Shown: piece by piece, positions 8,685 to 16,555 of the stretch | Numbering within the stretch: position 1 is the stretch's first letter | Layout: every line of letters starts with the position of its first letter | Assembly (NCBI GenBank): GCA_041394885.1 | Contig: JAWKHI010000053.1 | Span: forward strand, 1 to 46,819 | Length of the DNA stretch: 46,819 nucleotides | Direction: 5' to 3' | From: DSOI01 sp041394885 | Lineage (GTDB): Bacteria > Acidobacteriota > Terriglobia > Bryobacterales > Bryobacteraceae | Position numbers and translations under genes: made by a program | The notes under the pieces: generated by a model | Told to the model about the DNA's origin: nothing | Database searches by the model: none | The model's input: only the letters and a program-made list of their open reading frames with translations

Positions 8685-9854
8685 CTAGGCCTGGCCGAGA
8701 GCGGCCAAGCGTTGTTCGACGATACGTAAAGTCTCTTCGGCACGCGCGTCCCAACTCATGGACGCAACCGCCTGCTGACGCTCGGCGCGGCGCGGTTCGG
8801 CGCCTTCCTCGAGAGCGGCTTCGATCTGGGACAGGAACTGATCCCGGTTGTGGGCGAGGCGGATGCAATGGGCGAAGCGATCGATTTCGGGCGTGGAGAC
8901 CGAGACGACGGGCTTACCGGTGGCGAGGTACTCGCGAAGCTTGAGCGGATTGGCCATCAGGACCTGCTGGTTGAGGATATAGGGGATGACGGCGACATCG
9001 AAGGCCTTGGCCCAGCGCGGGAGGTTCTCGTAGGGCTGCGGACCGGGCATGACGACATTAGGGAGGCGATCGAGGCCGTCGAGACCAGTGGATGCCATGC
9101 CGACGAGGAGGAAGGTCCAATCGGGGCGGGAAGTGGCGAGAAAGTGGAGCAGCGGCACATCGATCCAGGCGCCGATGACGCCGAAAAAACCGATGACGGG
9201 GCGGCGCAGTCCGGCGGTTGCCGGGGCGGGCTGGAAGGCGGGATCGCTGGCCTTGGAGAACAACTCAACGTCGACACCGTGGGGGGCGAAGACGGAGTTG
9301 GGGTTGAGCGGGATCTTGGACTTGATGAGCTCGGGGGAGGTGACGAAGACCTGGTCGGCGCGCCGGGTGAGTTCCTCATCGAGCCGGGTAACGCGTACTT
9401 TGTCGACACCGGGCAGCGCCGCGTAATCGTCGGTGCAGTAATAGACGAGCAAGCGCGCTCCGATGGCGGCGGCCGCGGGCCCGGCGTGCGGAACAAGGAC
9501 GAAGGAGAGAACGTCGCGAAATCCGATGTGAGCGACGGCGCGCCGGATGAGGAAAGAACCTGCGCGGGTGTTGAAGGCATCCATGCCGGGGATCCTGCGA
9601 AAGGGGACCTGGGGCATGGTCATGTGCCACATGCGGGGCCCGATCTGCGTGGGGAGGTCGAGCGTCTGGCCGAGCTTTCGGAACAGCTTCTTCACGTCAC
9701 GACCGGTGGCCTTCGGGGCGCGAAGACCTGGGGTGGAGACGTAGAGGAGGGGAAGGCGTTGACCGAGGCGCCGGGCGACGTGATGGCTGCTGGTGCGATT
9801 TTCGGCGAACCAATCGTTGCCGAAGTAAACGATGGAATGCCCTTCGAGGCTCAT
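8685..9854 (-). CDS. glycosyltransferase, GT4/GT-B type
   Basis: A 389-residue GT-B glycosyltransferase. The N-terminal half begins with an acceptor-domain pattern (IVYFGNDWFAENRTSSHH). The C-terminal half has the nucleotide-sugar side: APHGVDVELFSKA, VIGFFGVIGAWIDVPLL, and FDVAVIPYILN followed by NPLKLREYLATGKPVVS, where the glutamate of LREYLATG corresponds to the conserved EX7E region. It resembles TuaH/PelF-like transferases of exopolysaccharide loci. The ATG overlaps the stop of the GT2 gene by 4 bases (ATGA), so the two are translationally coupled. Confidence 0.87.
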   Translation of the reverse strand: MSLEGHSIVYFGNDWFAENRTSSHHVARRLGQRLPLLYVSTPGLRAPKATGRDVKKLFRKLGQTLDLPTQIGPRMWHMTMPQVPFRRIPGMDAFNTRAGSFLIRRAVAHIGFRDVLSFVLVPHAGPAAAAIGARLLVYYCTDDYAALPGVDKVRVTRLDEELTRRADQVFVTSPELIKSKIPLNPNSVFAPHGVDVELFSKASDPAFQPAPATAGLRRPVIGFFGVIGAWIDVPLLHFLATSRPDWTFLLVGMASTGLDGLDRLPNVVMPGPQPYENLPRWAKAFDVAVIPYILNQQVLMANPLKLREYLATGKPVVSVSTPEIDRFAHCIRLAHNRDQFLSQIEAALEEGAEPRRAERQQAVASMSWDARAEETLRIVEQRLAALGQA

Positions 9855-10699
9855 GCGGCGGGCGCCTGCTTTCCACCGAAGAAGGCTTTTTTGGCGCGCG
9901 AAAGCGAGTAATAAGTCGCGCGGCGGAACCCGATGGGGAGCCGGGCGTAGGCGTAGTAGGAGTAAGCCATCGCTAAGGCGACCGGATAACCGCGGTAATA
10001 GGGGCCGTGGCGCTTAACGATGGTGATCGCCGATTCGGTGTTGCGGCGTTGGGCGTGGAAAGACCCGCCGCCTTCCCAGAGCTGGTAATACGTGGTGTAT
10101 TCGGGCCAGTTATGGAGCTTTCCGATACGGCCGAGTTTGAGCCAGACGTCCCAATCCTGGAAGCCGGCCAGGGACTCGTCGTAGAGGCCGCATTGTTCGA
10201 TGGCAGTGCGGCGGTCCAGGGAGGTCGAGTGCGCGAGGGGGTTGGCGAACAAGGCGTTGCGCTTGATCTCTTCGTCGGACTCGGGCTTGCAATTGCGGAG
10301 GATCTCGCCGCCCTGTTCGTCGATGACGATCATGCCGGAGCCGCAGCCGGCGTAATCGGAATTGCGGTCGAGGAACGCGGCTTGGGTGGAGAGTTTGTCG
10401 GGGCGGCCCCAGTAGTCGTCGTCGTCGAGGATGGCGATGAACTCGCCGCGGGCCTGGCGAAGGCCGTGGTTGGTGGCGTTGGCAATGTTGCCGCCCTTGT
10501 CGCGGTGGAAGTAACGGATGCGGGGATCGGCTTGGGCGCGGGCGGTGACAAGGTCGCGGGTGATCTGGTTGGGGCCGTCGTGGACGACGATGAGCTCCCA
10601 GTCGGAGAGTTGCTGCGCAGCGAGACTGTCGATGGCGCGGCCAATAAACTGGGGACGATTGTAGGTCAGCATCACGATGCTGACGCGGGGAAAAGCCAT
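9851..10699 (-). CDS. glycosyltransferase family 2
   Basis: A 282-residue GT-A glycosyltransferase. It opens with VSIVMLTYNRPQFIGRAIDS and carries the metal-binding acidic cluster AILDDDDYW; later FQDWDVWLKL marks the acceptor-side region. The frame is open far upstream, but ATG 10699 begins exactly at the conserved N-terminus and lies 14 bases after the epsI stop, so it is chosen. It is a soluble or peripheral cytoplasmic enzyme that would transfer one sugar to the lipid-linked repeat unit. It is coupled to the downstream GT4. Confidence 0.9.
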   Translation of the reverse strand: MAFPRVSIVMLTYNRPQFIGRAIDSLAAQQLSDWELIVVHDGPNQITRDLVTARAQADPRIRYFHRDKGGNIANATNHGLRQARGEFIAILDDDDYWGRPDKLSTQAAFLDRNSDYAGCGSGMIVIDEQGGEILRNCKPESDEEIKRNALFANPLAHSTSLDRRTAIEQCGLYDESLAGFQDWDVWLKLGRIGKLHNWPEYTTYYQLWEGGGSFHAQRRNTESAITIVKRHGPYYRGYPVALAMAYSYYAYARLPIGFRRATYYSLSRAKKAFFGGKQAPAA

Positions 10700-10713
10700 G
10701 AGAAGGTGCCCGT

Positions 10714-11373
10714 CTACTTCGGGAGGATCTCCCGGACGGGCCCGAAGAAGTCCTTCACGGCGGAAAGGCCGACTTCGGTGGCGTGCGGCACACCGGCCGC
10801 TCCGTGGGCGTTCACAATGAGCCGAACGATGGAGGTGTCGCTGCGGTGGAAGCGCGCGGCGTCGAGGATGGTAAAGGCCTTGGCCGCGTATTCGCTGGCG
10901 ATGACTCGGTTGTGGGTCTGGAACCAGTAGAGAACAACGCTGCGATCTTCGCCGTGGGCGACGACATATTTGTTGACGGTGACGGTGGGCTCGACCCATC
11001 CCGCGACCGGGATCTCGACGCGCGAGATATCCTCTGGCGTCCAGCCGGAGCCGGGGAGGCAAACGCGCGGGGAATGGGGCTGGACGCCGGCGCGCTGGGA
11101 TTTGAAAACGGCCATGTAGAAGTGGGCCCGTTCGCCGGTGGCCGGGTCCACATAGGAGCGGGAGATGGTGTCGTCGGCGCGGAGGAGGTCAAGAATTTCC
11201 TGTTCGATGACGCCTTCCTGATCGAGTTTCCAGGGCCCGACGGCGGCGGGAAACTGCTTGAGGGGAGTCAGAGGCGGGACATACTCTGCCCTGCGCATCG
11301 AGTAAGACACTCCGATTTGCAGGAGGAGAAGGAGAGTGACTACCTTGACGGCGGTGCTTTTGAGGAAAACCAC
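10714..11373 (-). CDS. epsI: EpsI family protein, exosortase-associated
   Basis: A 219-residue protein with one N-terminal membrane segment (VVTLLLLLQIGVSYSM) and an extracytoplasmic EpsI domain. Family marks are SPRVCLPGSGW, the conserved cysteine-containing loop, and VLYWFQTHNR. EpsI domains occur only next to, or fused to, exosortases in exopolysaccharide loci; their biochemical role is not settled. It starts at GTG 11373, 4 bases after the exosortase stop, so it is certainly coexpressed with it. Here EpsI is a separate polypeptide rather than a C-terminal extension of the exosortase. Confidence 0.9.
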   Translation of the reverse strand: MVFLKSTAVKVVTLLLLLQIGVSYSMRRAEYVPPLTPLKQFPAAVGPWKLDQEGVIEQEILDLLRADDTISRSYVDPATGERAHFYMAVFKSQRAGVQPHSPRVCLPGSGWTPEDISRVEIPVAGWVEPTVTVNKYVVAHGEDRSVVLYWFQTHNRVIASEYAAKAFTILDAARFHRSDTSIVRLIVNAHGAAGVPHATEVGLSAVKDFFGPVREILPK

Positions 11374-11377
11374 GAGT

Positions 11378-12286
11378 CTAGGCCTTTCTTCCTGAGAAAG
11401 CTTGGTAACTGCGATTGATGACCTGATGAGTGAGGACGAGGGCGATCAAGGCGAACATGAAGACGGCGCCGCCTTCGAGGCTATGGTAAAAACCGTCGGC
11501 GAATTCGGCCTTCATGACGCTGATGATTCCGGTGAGAGTGACACGGCCGGCGTTGGCGAAGATGGCGATGGGAACGGTGGAGGCGAGCAGGGCCCAGCGC
11601 ATCCACTTCTTCGAATCGAAGTAATAGCCGTAGACCAGGGAGAGGAACGAGAGGCTGATGAGGGAACGGATCCCGCTGCAGGCCTCGACGACAGAGAGTT
11701 TGCGGCTGGCGAGTTCGAGGATATTCCCGTCTCGAAAGACCGGAATTCCGATGAAGTTCAGGGCGTGCTCGGCGACGGCGCTGGCGAATAATTGCAGGGG
11801 AAAAGTGATCTGGCTATAGATGAACAGCGGCATGCGGATCATGAACAGAAGAAGAAAGAAGGGAAAGATCAGTTGTTTGACCAGGGCGGTGCCGGTGAGT
11901 GTCCACACGACGCCATAGAGAGCGATCACGAAGCCGACGCGGGCGAGGAAGAAGTCAGCGCCGAGGCTGCCGAGTAGGGAGACGCCGAATCCGAGAATAA
12001 TAAAGAGAACAGCAGGGTAAAACGGTTTGATGGGAATCAAGAGTAACTTGCCCCATTCTCTCCAAATGATCGCACCGGCGACCACGGGAACGAAAAAACC
12101 ATGCCCCATTTCTTCCTCTTCGGCCCATTCGCGGACCATGGAAGTTAGAACGGGAAGATAGAGAACAATCAGAAGAAGTGTGAACCAAAGAAGGGCCGGC
12201 AACACGGCTGTTGGGAATTGGGCGAAGGACGTCTGTTCGGCAGGTACTTCGATGGGCGAGGCTCTCCGGTTAATGTTCGCTTCCAC
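11378..12286 (-). CDS. exosortase
   Basis: A polytopic membrane cysteine transpeptidase of about 302 residues, at the family size. The three catalytic residues are in place: Cys203 in VVEACSGIRSL, Arg248 in FANAGRVTLTG and His268 in FYHSLEGG. Exosortases cleave C-terminal PEP-CTERM signals and hand the protein to an envelope acceptor. The frame is open upstream into the ydcF-like gene, but the residues there are low-complexity and non-native. GTG 12286 gives the right length, although its GAGGAA sits too close to be a good ribosome site, so the start remains uncertain. It is followed 4 bases later by epsI. The exosortase subtype is not assigned. Confidence 0.92.
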   Translation of the reverse strand: MEANINRRASPIEVPAEQTSFAQFPTAVLPALLWFTLLLIVLYLPVLTSMVREWAEEEEMGHGFFVPVVAGAIIWREWGKLLLIPIKPFYPAVLFIILGFGVSLLGSLGADFFLARVGFVIALYGVVWTLTGTALVKQLIFPFFLLLFMIRMPLFIYSQITFPLQLFASAVAEHALNFIGIPVFRDGNILELASRKLSVVEACSGIRSLISLSFLSLVYGYYFDSKKWMRWALLASTVPIAIFANAGRVTLTGIISVMKAEFADGFYHSLEGGAVFMFALIALVLTHQVINRSYQAFSGRKA

Positions 12287-12398
12287 TTCCTCATAGTGTA
12301 TCGGAGTCGCCAGGGGCGGGCAACCGAAGGGGGTGTAGTGGCGGGGACGGGAACGGGGCGTGACCGGGCCGTTTCGAGTGGCGGTTGAGGAGGAAGCA

Positions 12399-13145
12399 TC
12401 AGATCCACCCTCGAAAGCGGTAGACGGCCAATGCGAGCCATTCGCGGAGGTGGTCTTCGTTCCAAAGGATGGCCTGTGGGGTGGGAATCCACTGGTACCA
12501 ACGGTAATAGCCGAACTGTTCGCGGCGGAAACCGCATGGGGCGGGAACGACATCGATACCTTGTTTCCGGAAGGCGGCGGCGGCTCGCCGCATGTGAAAA
12601 GCCTCGGTTACAAGAATGATGCGTCCGAAGCCGGCCTGTCGGAGGATGCGGGACGATTCGATGGCGTTTTCATGGGTATTCCTGGAACCGGGCTCGGTGG
12701 ATATGGAGGAGGCGGGCACGCCGAGGCTGACGAGCGTGGATTTCATCACGTTGGCGGCGATGGGGGCTCGTTTCCCGGAGCCGACCGGTCCGCCGGAGAC
12801 AAGGACGGGGAGTTGGAAACCATTGCGGTAGAGCCACGCGGCATGGTAGCAGCGCAGGGAGGTGCCGGGTCCGGGCAGGGGATCGACAGGGGCGGGAAGA
12901 GCGGAGCGAATTTCGCCGGCCAACACGACGATGGCGTCAGCCGAGGAAGGCGGGCGGGCGGCAAGGGGATAAGCGGCTTCGAGCGTAAGGGCACCAATCC
13001 AGGCGGCGGGCAGCCAGGAGAAGAGAGTAAAAACGGCAAGGAGGACGAACCCAGCGCGAGGAAGACCGCATGTGTCCAAGCGTCTACCGAACAGGGCCCA
13101 TAGCCAAGCCGCCGCCAGCAGGGCCACGAGGATGTAACCGGACAC
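12399..13145 (-). CDS. YdcF/ElyC family (DUF218) membrane-anchored protein
   Basis: A 248-residue protein with two N-terminal hydrophobic segments (about residues 3-20 and 32-55), then a DUF218 domain: DAIVVLAGEIRSA, LPVLVSGGPVGSG, GSRNTHENAIESSRIL and ILVTEAFHMRRAAAAF. The N-T-x-E-N-A and final H-M-R-R patterns are the family core. ElyC of E. coli affects undecaprenyl-phosphate carrier metabolism, so a role in lipid-carrier handling for the polysaccharide is plausible but unproven. It is the first gene of the leftward exosortase unit, 112 bases before the exosortase, and diverges from the epimerase gene at 13262. Confidence 0.87.
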   Translation of the reverse strand: MSGYILVALLAAAWLWALFGRRLDTCGLPRAGFVLLAVFTLFSWLPAAWIGALTLEAAYPLAARPPSSADAIVVLAGEIRSALPAPVDPLPGPGTSLRCYHAAWLYRNGFQLPVLVSGGPVGSGKRAPIAANVMKSTLVSLGVPASSISTEPGSRNTHENAIESSRILRQAGFGRIILVTEAFHMRRAAAAFRKQGIDVVPAPCGFRREQFGYYRWYQWIPTPQAILWNEDHLREWLALAVYRFRGWI

Positions 13146-13261
13146 TGGGGCTCAGTTTAGCATGGGAAGATGGGATTGACGCCGTTACGAGCGGCGACCA
13201 TTGCCGAGGCTTCGCAAGCTGAGCGAACCGAGCCTCGCCCACCGACCGAAGGAGGACTCGT
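13146..13261. promoter_or_regulatory. divergent intergenic region with imperfect hairpin
   Basis: 116 bases between the divergent ydcF-like and epimerase genes; promoters for both are expected here. An imperfect stem is visible at 13206-13236: GAGGCT-TCGC, loop AAGCTGA, GCGA, a 4-base bulge, AGCCTC. A strong GGAGG at 13251-13255 serves the TTG start at 13262. No sigma-factor boxes were recognised with confidence. Whether the hairpin acts on the epimerase leader is unknown. Confidence 0.3.
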
Positions 13262-14215
13262 TTGAAGTTTCTTGTTACCGGCGCCGCCGGATTTATCGGC
13301 AGCAACCTGTGCGACCGTCTGTTATCGATGGGTCACACCGTGACCGGGTTGGACAATTTTTCGACCGGCCAGGAGGCTTTTTTGGCTCAGGCGATGAGTC
13401 ACCCTGGATTTACGTTCCAACGCGGAGATTTGCTGGATTTCGAGCTGGTGAAAAAGACCACCGCGGGCATGGACGTGGTCCTGCACTTGGCGGCGAACGC
13501 CGATGTTCGCTTCGGGCCGGATCACCCGCGGCGCGACCTGGAACAGAACACGATTGCGACGTGGAACGTGGTGGAGGCGGCGCGGGTGAACGGGGTGCCG
13601 CGGGTTGGTTTTTCCTCGACGGGTTCGGTGTACGGAGAGGCGCAGCAAAGCCCGACGCCGGAAGATTGCCCGTGTCCGGTGCAGACGTCGTTGTACGGGG
13701 CCTCGAAGCTGGCGGCGGAGGGGATGCTGGCGGCCTATGCGGAGAGTTTCGGGACGCAGGTTTACATCTTCCGGTTCGTATCGATTCTGGGTGAGCGGTA
13801 CTCGCACGGGCACGTGTTCGACTTTTACAAGCAACTGCGGGCCGATCCGGCAAAGCTGCGGATTCTCGGCAATGGAAAGCAGCGGAAGTCATACCTATAC
13901 ATCCAGGATTGCGTGGACGCGATTCTGCTGGCGCTCGAGAAGGCCGAGGGGAAGGTGAACATCTTCAACCTGGGAACGGACGAGTACTGCGAGGTGAACG
14001 ACTCGGTCGGGTGGATCTGCGAGCGGCTGGGGGTGGCGCCGGAGCGGAGCTACACGGGGGGGGACCGGGGGTGGATCGGGGATAATCCGTTCATTTTTCT
14101 CGACTGCTCGCGGATGCGGAGCCTGGGGTGGAAGCCGAAGCTGGCGATCCGGGAGGCGGTGGTGAGGACGGTGGATTATTTGATCGCGAATCCGGGGGTG
14201 CTCGAGCGAGAGTAG
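13262..14215 (+). CDS. NAD-dependent sugar-nucleotide epimerase/dehydratase (GalE-like SDR)
   Basis: A 317-residue extended SDR. The NAD-binding motif TGAAGFIG is at residues 6-13, the catalytic serine region FSSTGSVYGEA at 117-127 and Y145-G-A-S-K149 is the YxxxK pair. It resembles UDP-hexose 4-epimerases of polysaccharide clusters; exact substrate unknown. It starts at TTG 13262 behind GAAGGAGG, a strong ribosome site. It stands alone on the plus strand between the leftward exosortase unit and the convergent FkbM gene, 45 bases away. It probably supplies an activated sugar to the same exopolysaccharide pathway. Confidence 0.9.
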   Translation: MKFLVTGAAGFIGSNLCDRLLSMGHTVTGLDNFSTGQEAFLAQAMSHPGFTFQRGDLLDFELVKKTTAGMDVVLHLAANADVRFGPDHPRRDLEQNTIATWNVVEAARVNGVPRVGFSSTGSVYGEAQQSPTPEDCPCPVQTSLYGASKLAAEGMLAAYAESFGTQVYIFRFVSILGERYSHGHVFDFYKQLRADPAKLRILGNGKQRKSYLYIQDCVDAILLALEKAEGKVNIFNLGTDEYCEVNDSVGWICERLGVAPERSYTGGDRGWIGDNPFIFLDCSRMRSLGWKPKLAIREAVVRTVDYLIANPGVLERE

Positions 14216-14260
14216 AGGGCAGGCGATGATTGCGTGATAGAGACGTGGCTGCCGAGCCGG

Positions 14261-15148
14261 TCAGGTGGAGGCTTGGGCGGCGGCGCGGACAAACCACAAG
14301 TGGCCGACGGTGGTTGAGGTGGAGTGGGAGTGAGTCGTGCGGAAGCCAAGCTGTTCCAGGCGCCGGCGAAGATCAGCATGGTCGCCTTGGTGATACTCCA
14401 TGCGGATTTGTTGAATATGGCCCCAAACCCAGGACGGGGAATCACGGATGATAGGGTATTCGGCGCCTTCACAATCGAGTTTCAGAAGATCGATTCGGGA
14501 CAGCGAATAGCGAGTAAGGATGTCGGCGAGGCTGATGGTCTTGACGGCAACGCATTCACCGCCGTCTTCTTCCGGGGAATCGACGGAATTGCTGGGGTCG
14601 GATGCGACGGGGAAGAGTACAACATCGCCGCCTTGGCCAGTGACCGCGTAGTGGTAGGGGAAGATCACCTGCGAGAGGCCATTGGCGGCGACATTCTTCT
14701 CAATGTGCTGGATGGATTCGAGGCAGGGCTCGAAGCAGAGGACCCGGGAGGCGCCGCGGCGGGCGGCGTCAAGAGCGAAGGTTCCTATGTTGGCTCCGAT
14801 ATCGACGACGACACCTTGGAGAGGGTCGGAGCCATAGTCGTGGCGGATGAGAACGACAAAAACAGTGACCGAATCATCGCGGGCCGAAGAGAGGAAAACG
14901 GTGAGGCCGTCGCGGAAGCGTAGACGGCGGGAAGATATGGAGCGGCGGGACAGGTAGGCGGCGAGGAACTCGCGCGGGGACTCGAGGAGGAAGCAGCTCC
15001 GGAGCAGATGCCAGAAGATATGGGGAAAGCGGGGAAGACTTTGGAGGATGCGGCTCCGGCTCCGGCCAAAGATCCTGCCGAGCAAGAGATAGAATGCGGT
15101 CAAGAAAAGAGACCCCAAAAGAAGGCACAGAACCACCACCAACGGCAT
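14261..15148 (-). CDS. FkbM family methyltransferase, membrane-anchored
   Basis: A 295-residue protein with an N-terminal hydrophobic anchor (about residues 2-28, VVVLCLLLGSLFLTAFYLLL) and a C-terminal FkbM-type SAM-dependent methyltransferase domain: VVDIGANIGTFALDAA (SAM site), VLCFEPCLES, RIDLLKLDCEGAEYPII and IRMEYHQGDH. FkbM enzymes in surface-polysaccharide loci methylate sugars. It starts at ATG 15148 behind GGAGG with a 7-base spacer. It is convergent with the epimerase, and its upstream side faces the decayed island. Confidence 0.87.
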   Translation of the reverse strand: MPLVVVLCLLLGSLFLTAFYLLLGRIFGRSRSRILQSLPRFPHIFWHLLRSCFLLESPREFLAAYLSRRSISSRRLRFRDGLTVFLSSARDDSVTVFVVLIRHDYGSDPLQGVVVDIGANIGTFALDAARRGASRVLCFEPCLESIQHIEKNVAANGLSQVIFPYHYAVTGQGGDVVLFPVASDPSNSVDSPEEDGGECVAVKTISLADILTRYSLSRIDLLKLDCEGAEYPIIRDSPSWVWGHIQQIRMEYHQGDHADLRRRLEQLGFRTTHSHSTSTTVGHLWFVRAAAQAST

Positions 15149-15404
15149 CGTGAAGCCTCCGGCAAAAAGTCAAGCGCAAAGGGCGCTTTCCATTGGCATC
15201 ACTTTATCATTTTGGTGACCGAGATCGCGGCGCCACGGGGGGAAGGCCAACTGACAAACAGCGGCATTAAAGGCGGTTGGGCGATCCCGGTGGTATGGCC
15301 TGTGGAAAACTTGGCGTTTGCGACACCACCGGATCCACGAGCGTGCCGACATTCGCCGCTTCTCCAGTGAGCTGACTCAGTGCTGCTGTCTCGGATGGGT
15401 AAAC
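15149..15404. other. non-coding spacer at the edge of the decayed island
   Basis: 256 bases upstream of the FkbM gene. No intact reading frame or RNA gene is visible. A short dyad, AAGCGC at 15172-15177 with GCGCTT at 15183-15188, lies just upstream of the FkbM ribosome site. The FkbM promoter must be here. Confidence 0.3.
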
Positions 15405-15658
15405 TACGACTCCGTGACGGTGACAGCACCAGAGCACGGGCTGGCGGCTGGGGACATGTTTCGTGGATGGGACGAGTTCGGCCAATGGGGTGCGGAGGGT
15501 GCTGAGCGTCTCGGGTGACCGGGTTTCGCTTGGGAACCCGGACGGGTCACCGTTGGCGGGAAACGCCGAGTACTATCCGGGGGCGGGAGCGGGTTTCATC
15601 GGAAAGGTGCAGGCGACCCGGCTGACCGAGCATCCGCGATTGCTGCTGGACGGGCCGG
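15405..15658 (+). pseudogene. 5' fragment copy of the heparinase-like secreted protein gene (repeat copy 1)
   Basis: This 254-base stretch is about 90% identical by eye to 16679-16944 and encodes the same FCCH-like segment in broken frames (YDSVTVTAPEHGLAAGD, then GTSSANGVRRVLSVSGDRV, then GNAEYYPGAGAGFIGKV). Compared with copy 2 it lacks about 12 bases around 15460. Nothing of the rest of the gene follows it; instead the PEP-CTERM pseudogene begins at 15832. It is a dead partial duplicate, not a functional gene. Confidence 0.8.
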
Positions 15659-15752
15659 CGGGGGTGGACGGCGAAGCTGACGATTCGACAGGCGTGGTAA
15701 GGACGGTGGAGCATCTTGATTAAGAATCCGGAGATCTTTAGGTCGCGATTAG

Positions 15753-15770
15753 CGGTGACCGAGGTCACCG
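15753..15770. repeat. perfect 8-bp inverted repeat, possible operator
   Basis: CGGTGACC at 15753-15760 and GGTCACCG at 15763-15770 are separated only by GA, a near-continuous 18-base palindrome 62 bases upstream of the PEP-CTERM pseudogene start. Its position would suit a regulator-binding site for that gene. No regulator is assigned. Confidence 0.4.
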
Positions 15771-15831
15771 CAGCCAGCGATTCCCGTGATGTAAGGTAGG
15801 GGCAGACGGCACTTCCGCAGGAGGTAGATCG

Positions 15832-16448
15832 ATGCGTCTTTCGGCAGTGGTGAAAGCGACGGTTGTGCTTCTTGCGGCGGAGATCGTTTCCGCAGCGACT
15901 GTAACAGTGCCGTTCGGGGACCATGGTCTCTACGGAGAAGGCGGTACAACCACGGGCATTGTGACGGTCGGCGGATTCAGGTCCACCGGAGTTGTGGGGA
16001 CCTTGGTGTCGGTGCGGATTGAGGCCAGCGGAGGGCCTCTGCGGCCTTCTCGCTGTTCAACGCCACGCTACTGGAGCAGAGTGTGTTGGTGCGGCATCGC
16101 GTTGACCTTTGTCGGAGCGGTCCTGCTTTGGGGCTTCGGCAGGGGTCGGCGGCGTGGTGGCCCTGGGGAGCAAGGAAGCGCGGCGTCGGCCTCGACGCAA
16201 CAGTCCGAACGTGTTGGTTACCGATCCAGACCAGTTATCGCTGTTTGCGGGGCGTGAAGTGATGGTGGAAAAATACTGGCGGAGAGAAGTCAGAAACGGC
16301 GGGACTTCTCGGGGAGAGAGGAGTAGAGTACGCGGTGTCGGGGGAGTTCGTCTACGAGTACGAGCAGGTTCCGGAGCCGGCGTCGTGGGCGGCGGTGGCG
16401 ATGGGGTTGGCTGCGGTGCGTGCGTGTCGGTCGTACGTCAAGGGGTGA
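15832..16448 (+). pseudogene. PEP-CTERM sorting-signal protein, frameshifted
   Basis: The start is intact: GGAGG at 15821-15825, a 7-base spacer, then ATG 15832 and a signal peptide (MRLSAVVKATVVLLAAEIVSAA). The mature part begins TVTVPFGDHGLYGEGGTTTG. The frame then breaks. A later segment (VLVTDPDQLSLFAGREVMVEKYWRR is split across the relevant frame near 16210-16290) and a third segment follow. The third runs to a TGA at 16446-16448 and ends with a canonical exosortase tripartite signal: VPEP at 16368-16379, a short hydrophobic stretch (SWAAVAMGLAAV) and a basic tail (RACRSYVKG). At least two frameshifts separate the signal peptide from the sorting tag. It is a dead former substrate of the exosortase encoded 4 kb away. 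Confidence 0.8.
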
Positions 16449-16555
16449 GACAAGGCGACTGGCACACCGGAGCGGGGGCTGCAGGAAAGACCGAAATACC
16501 GCGCCGTAGGGCATTCCAGCAATGGGCCTGAAGTTGCGGAGTAGAAGCCTCTATC

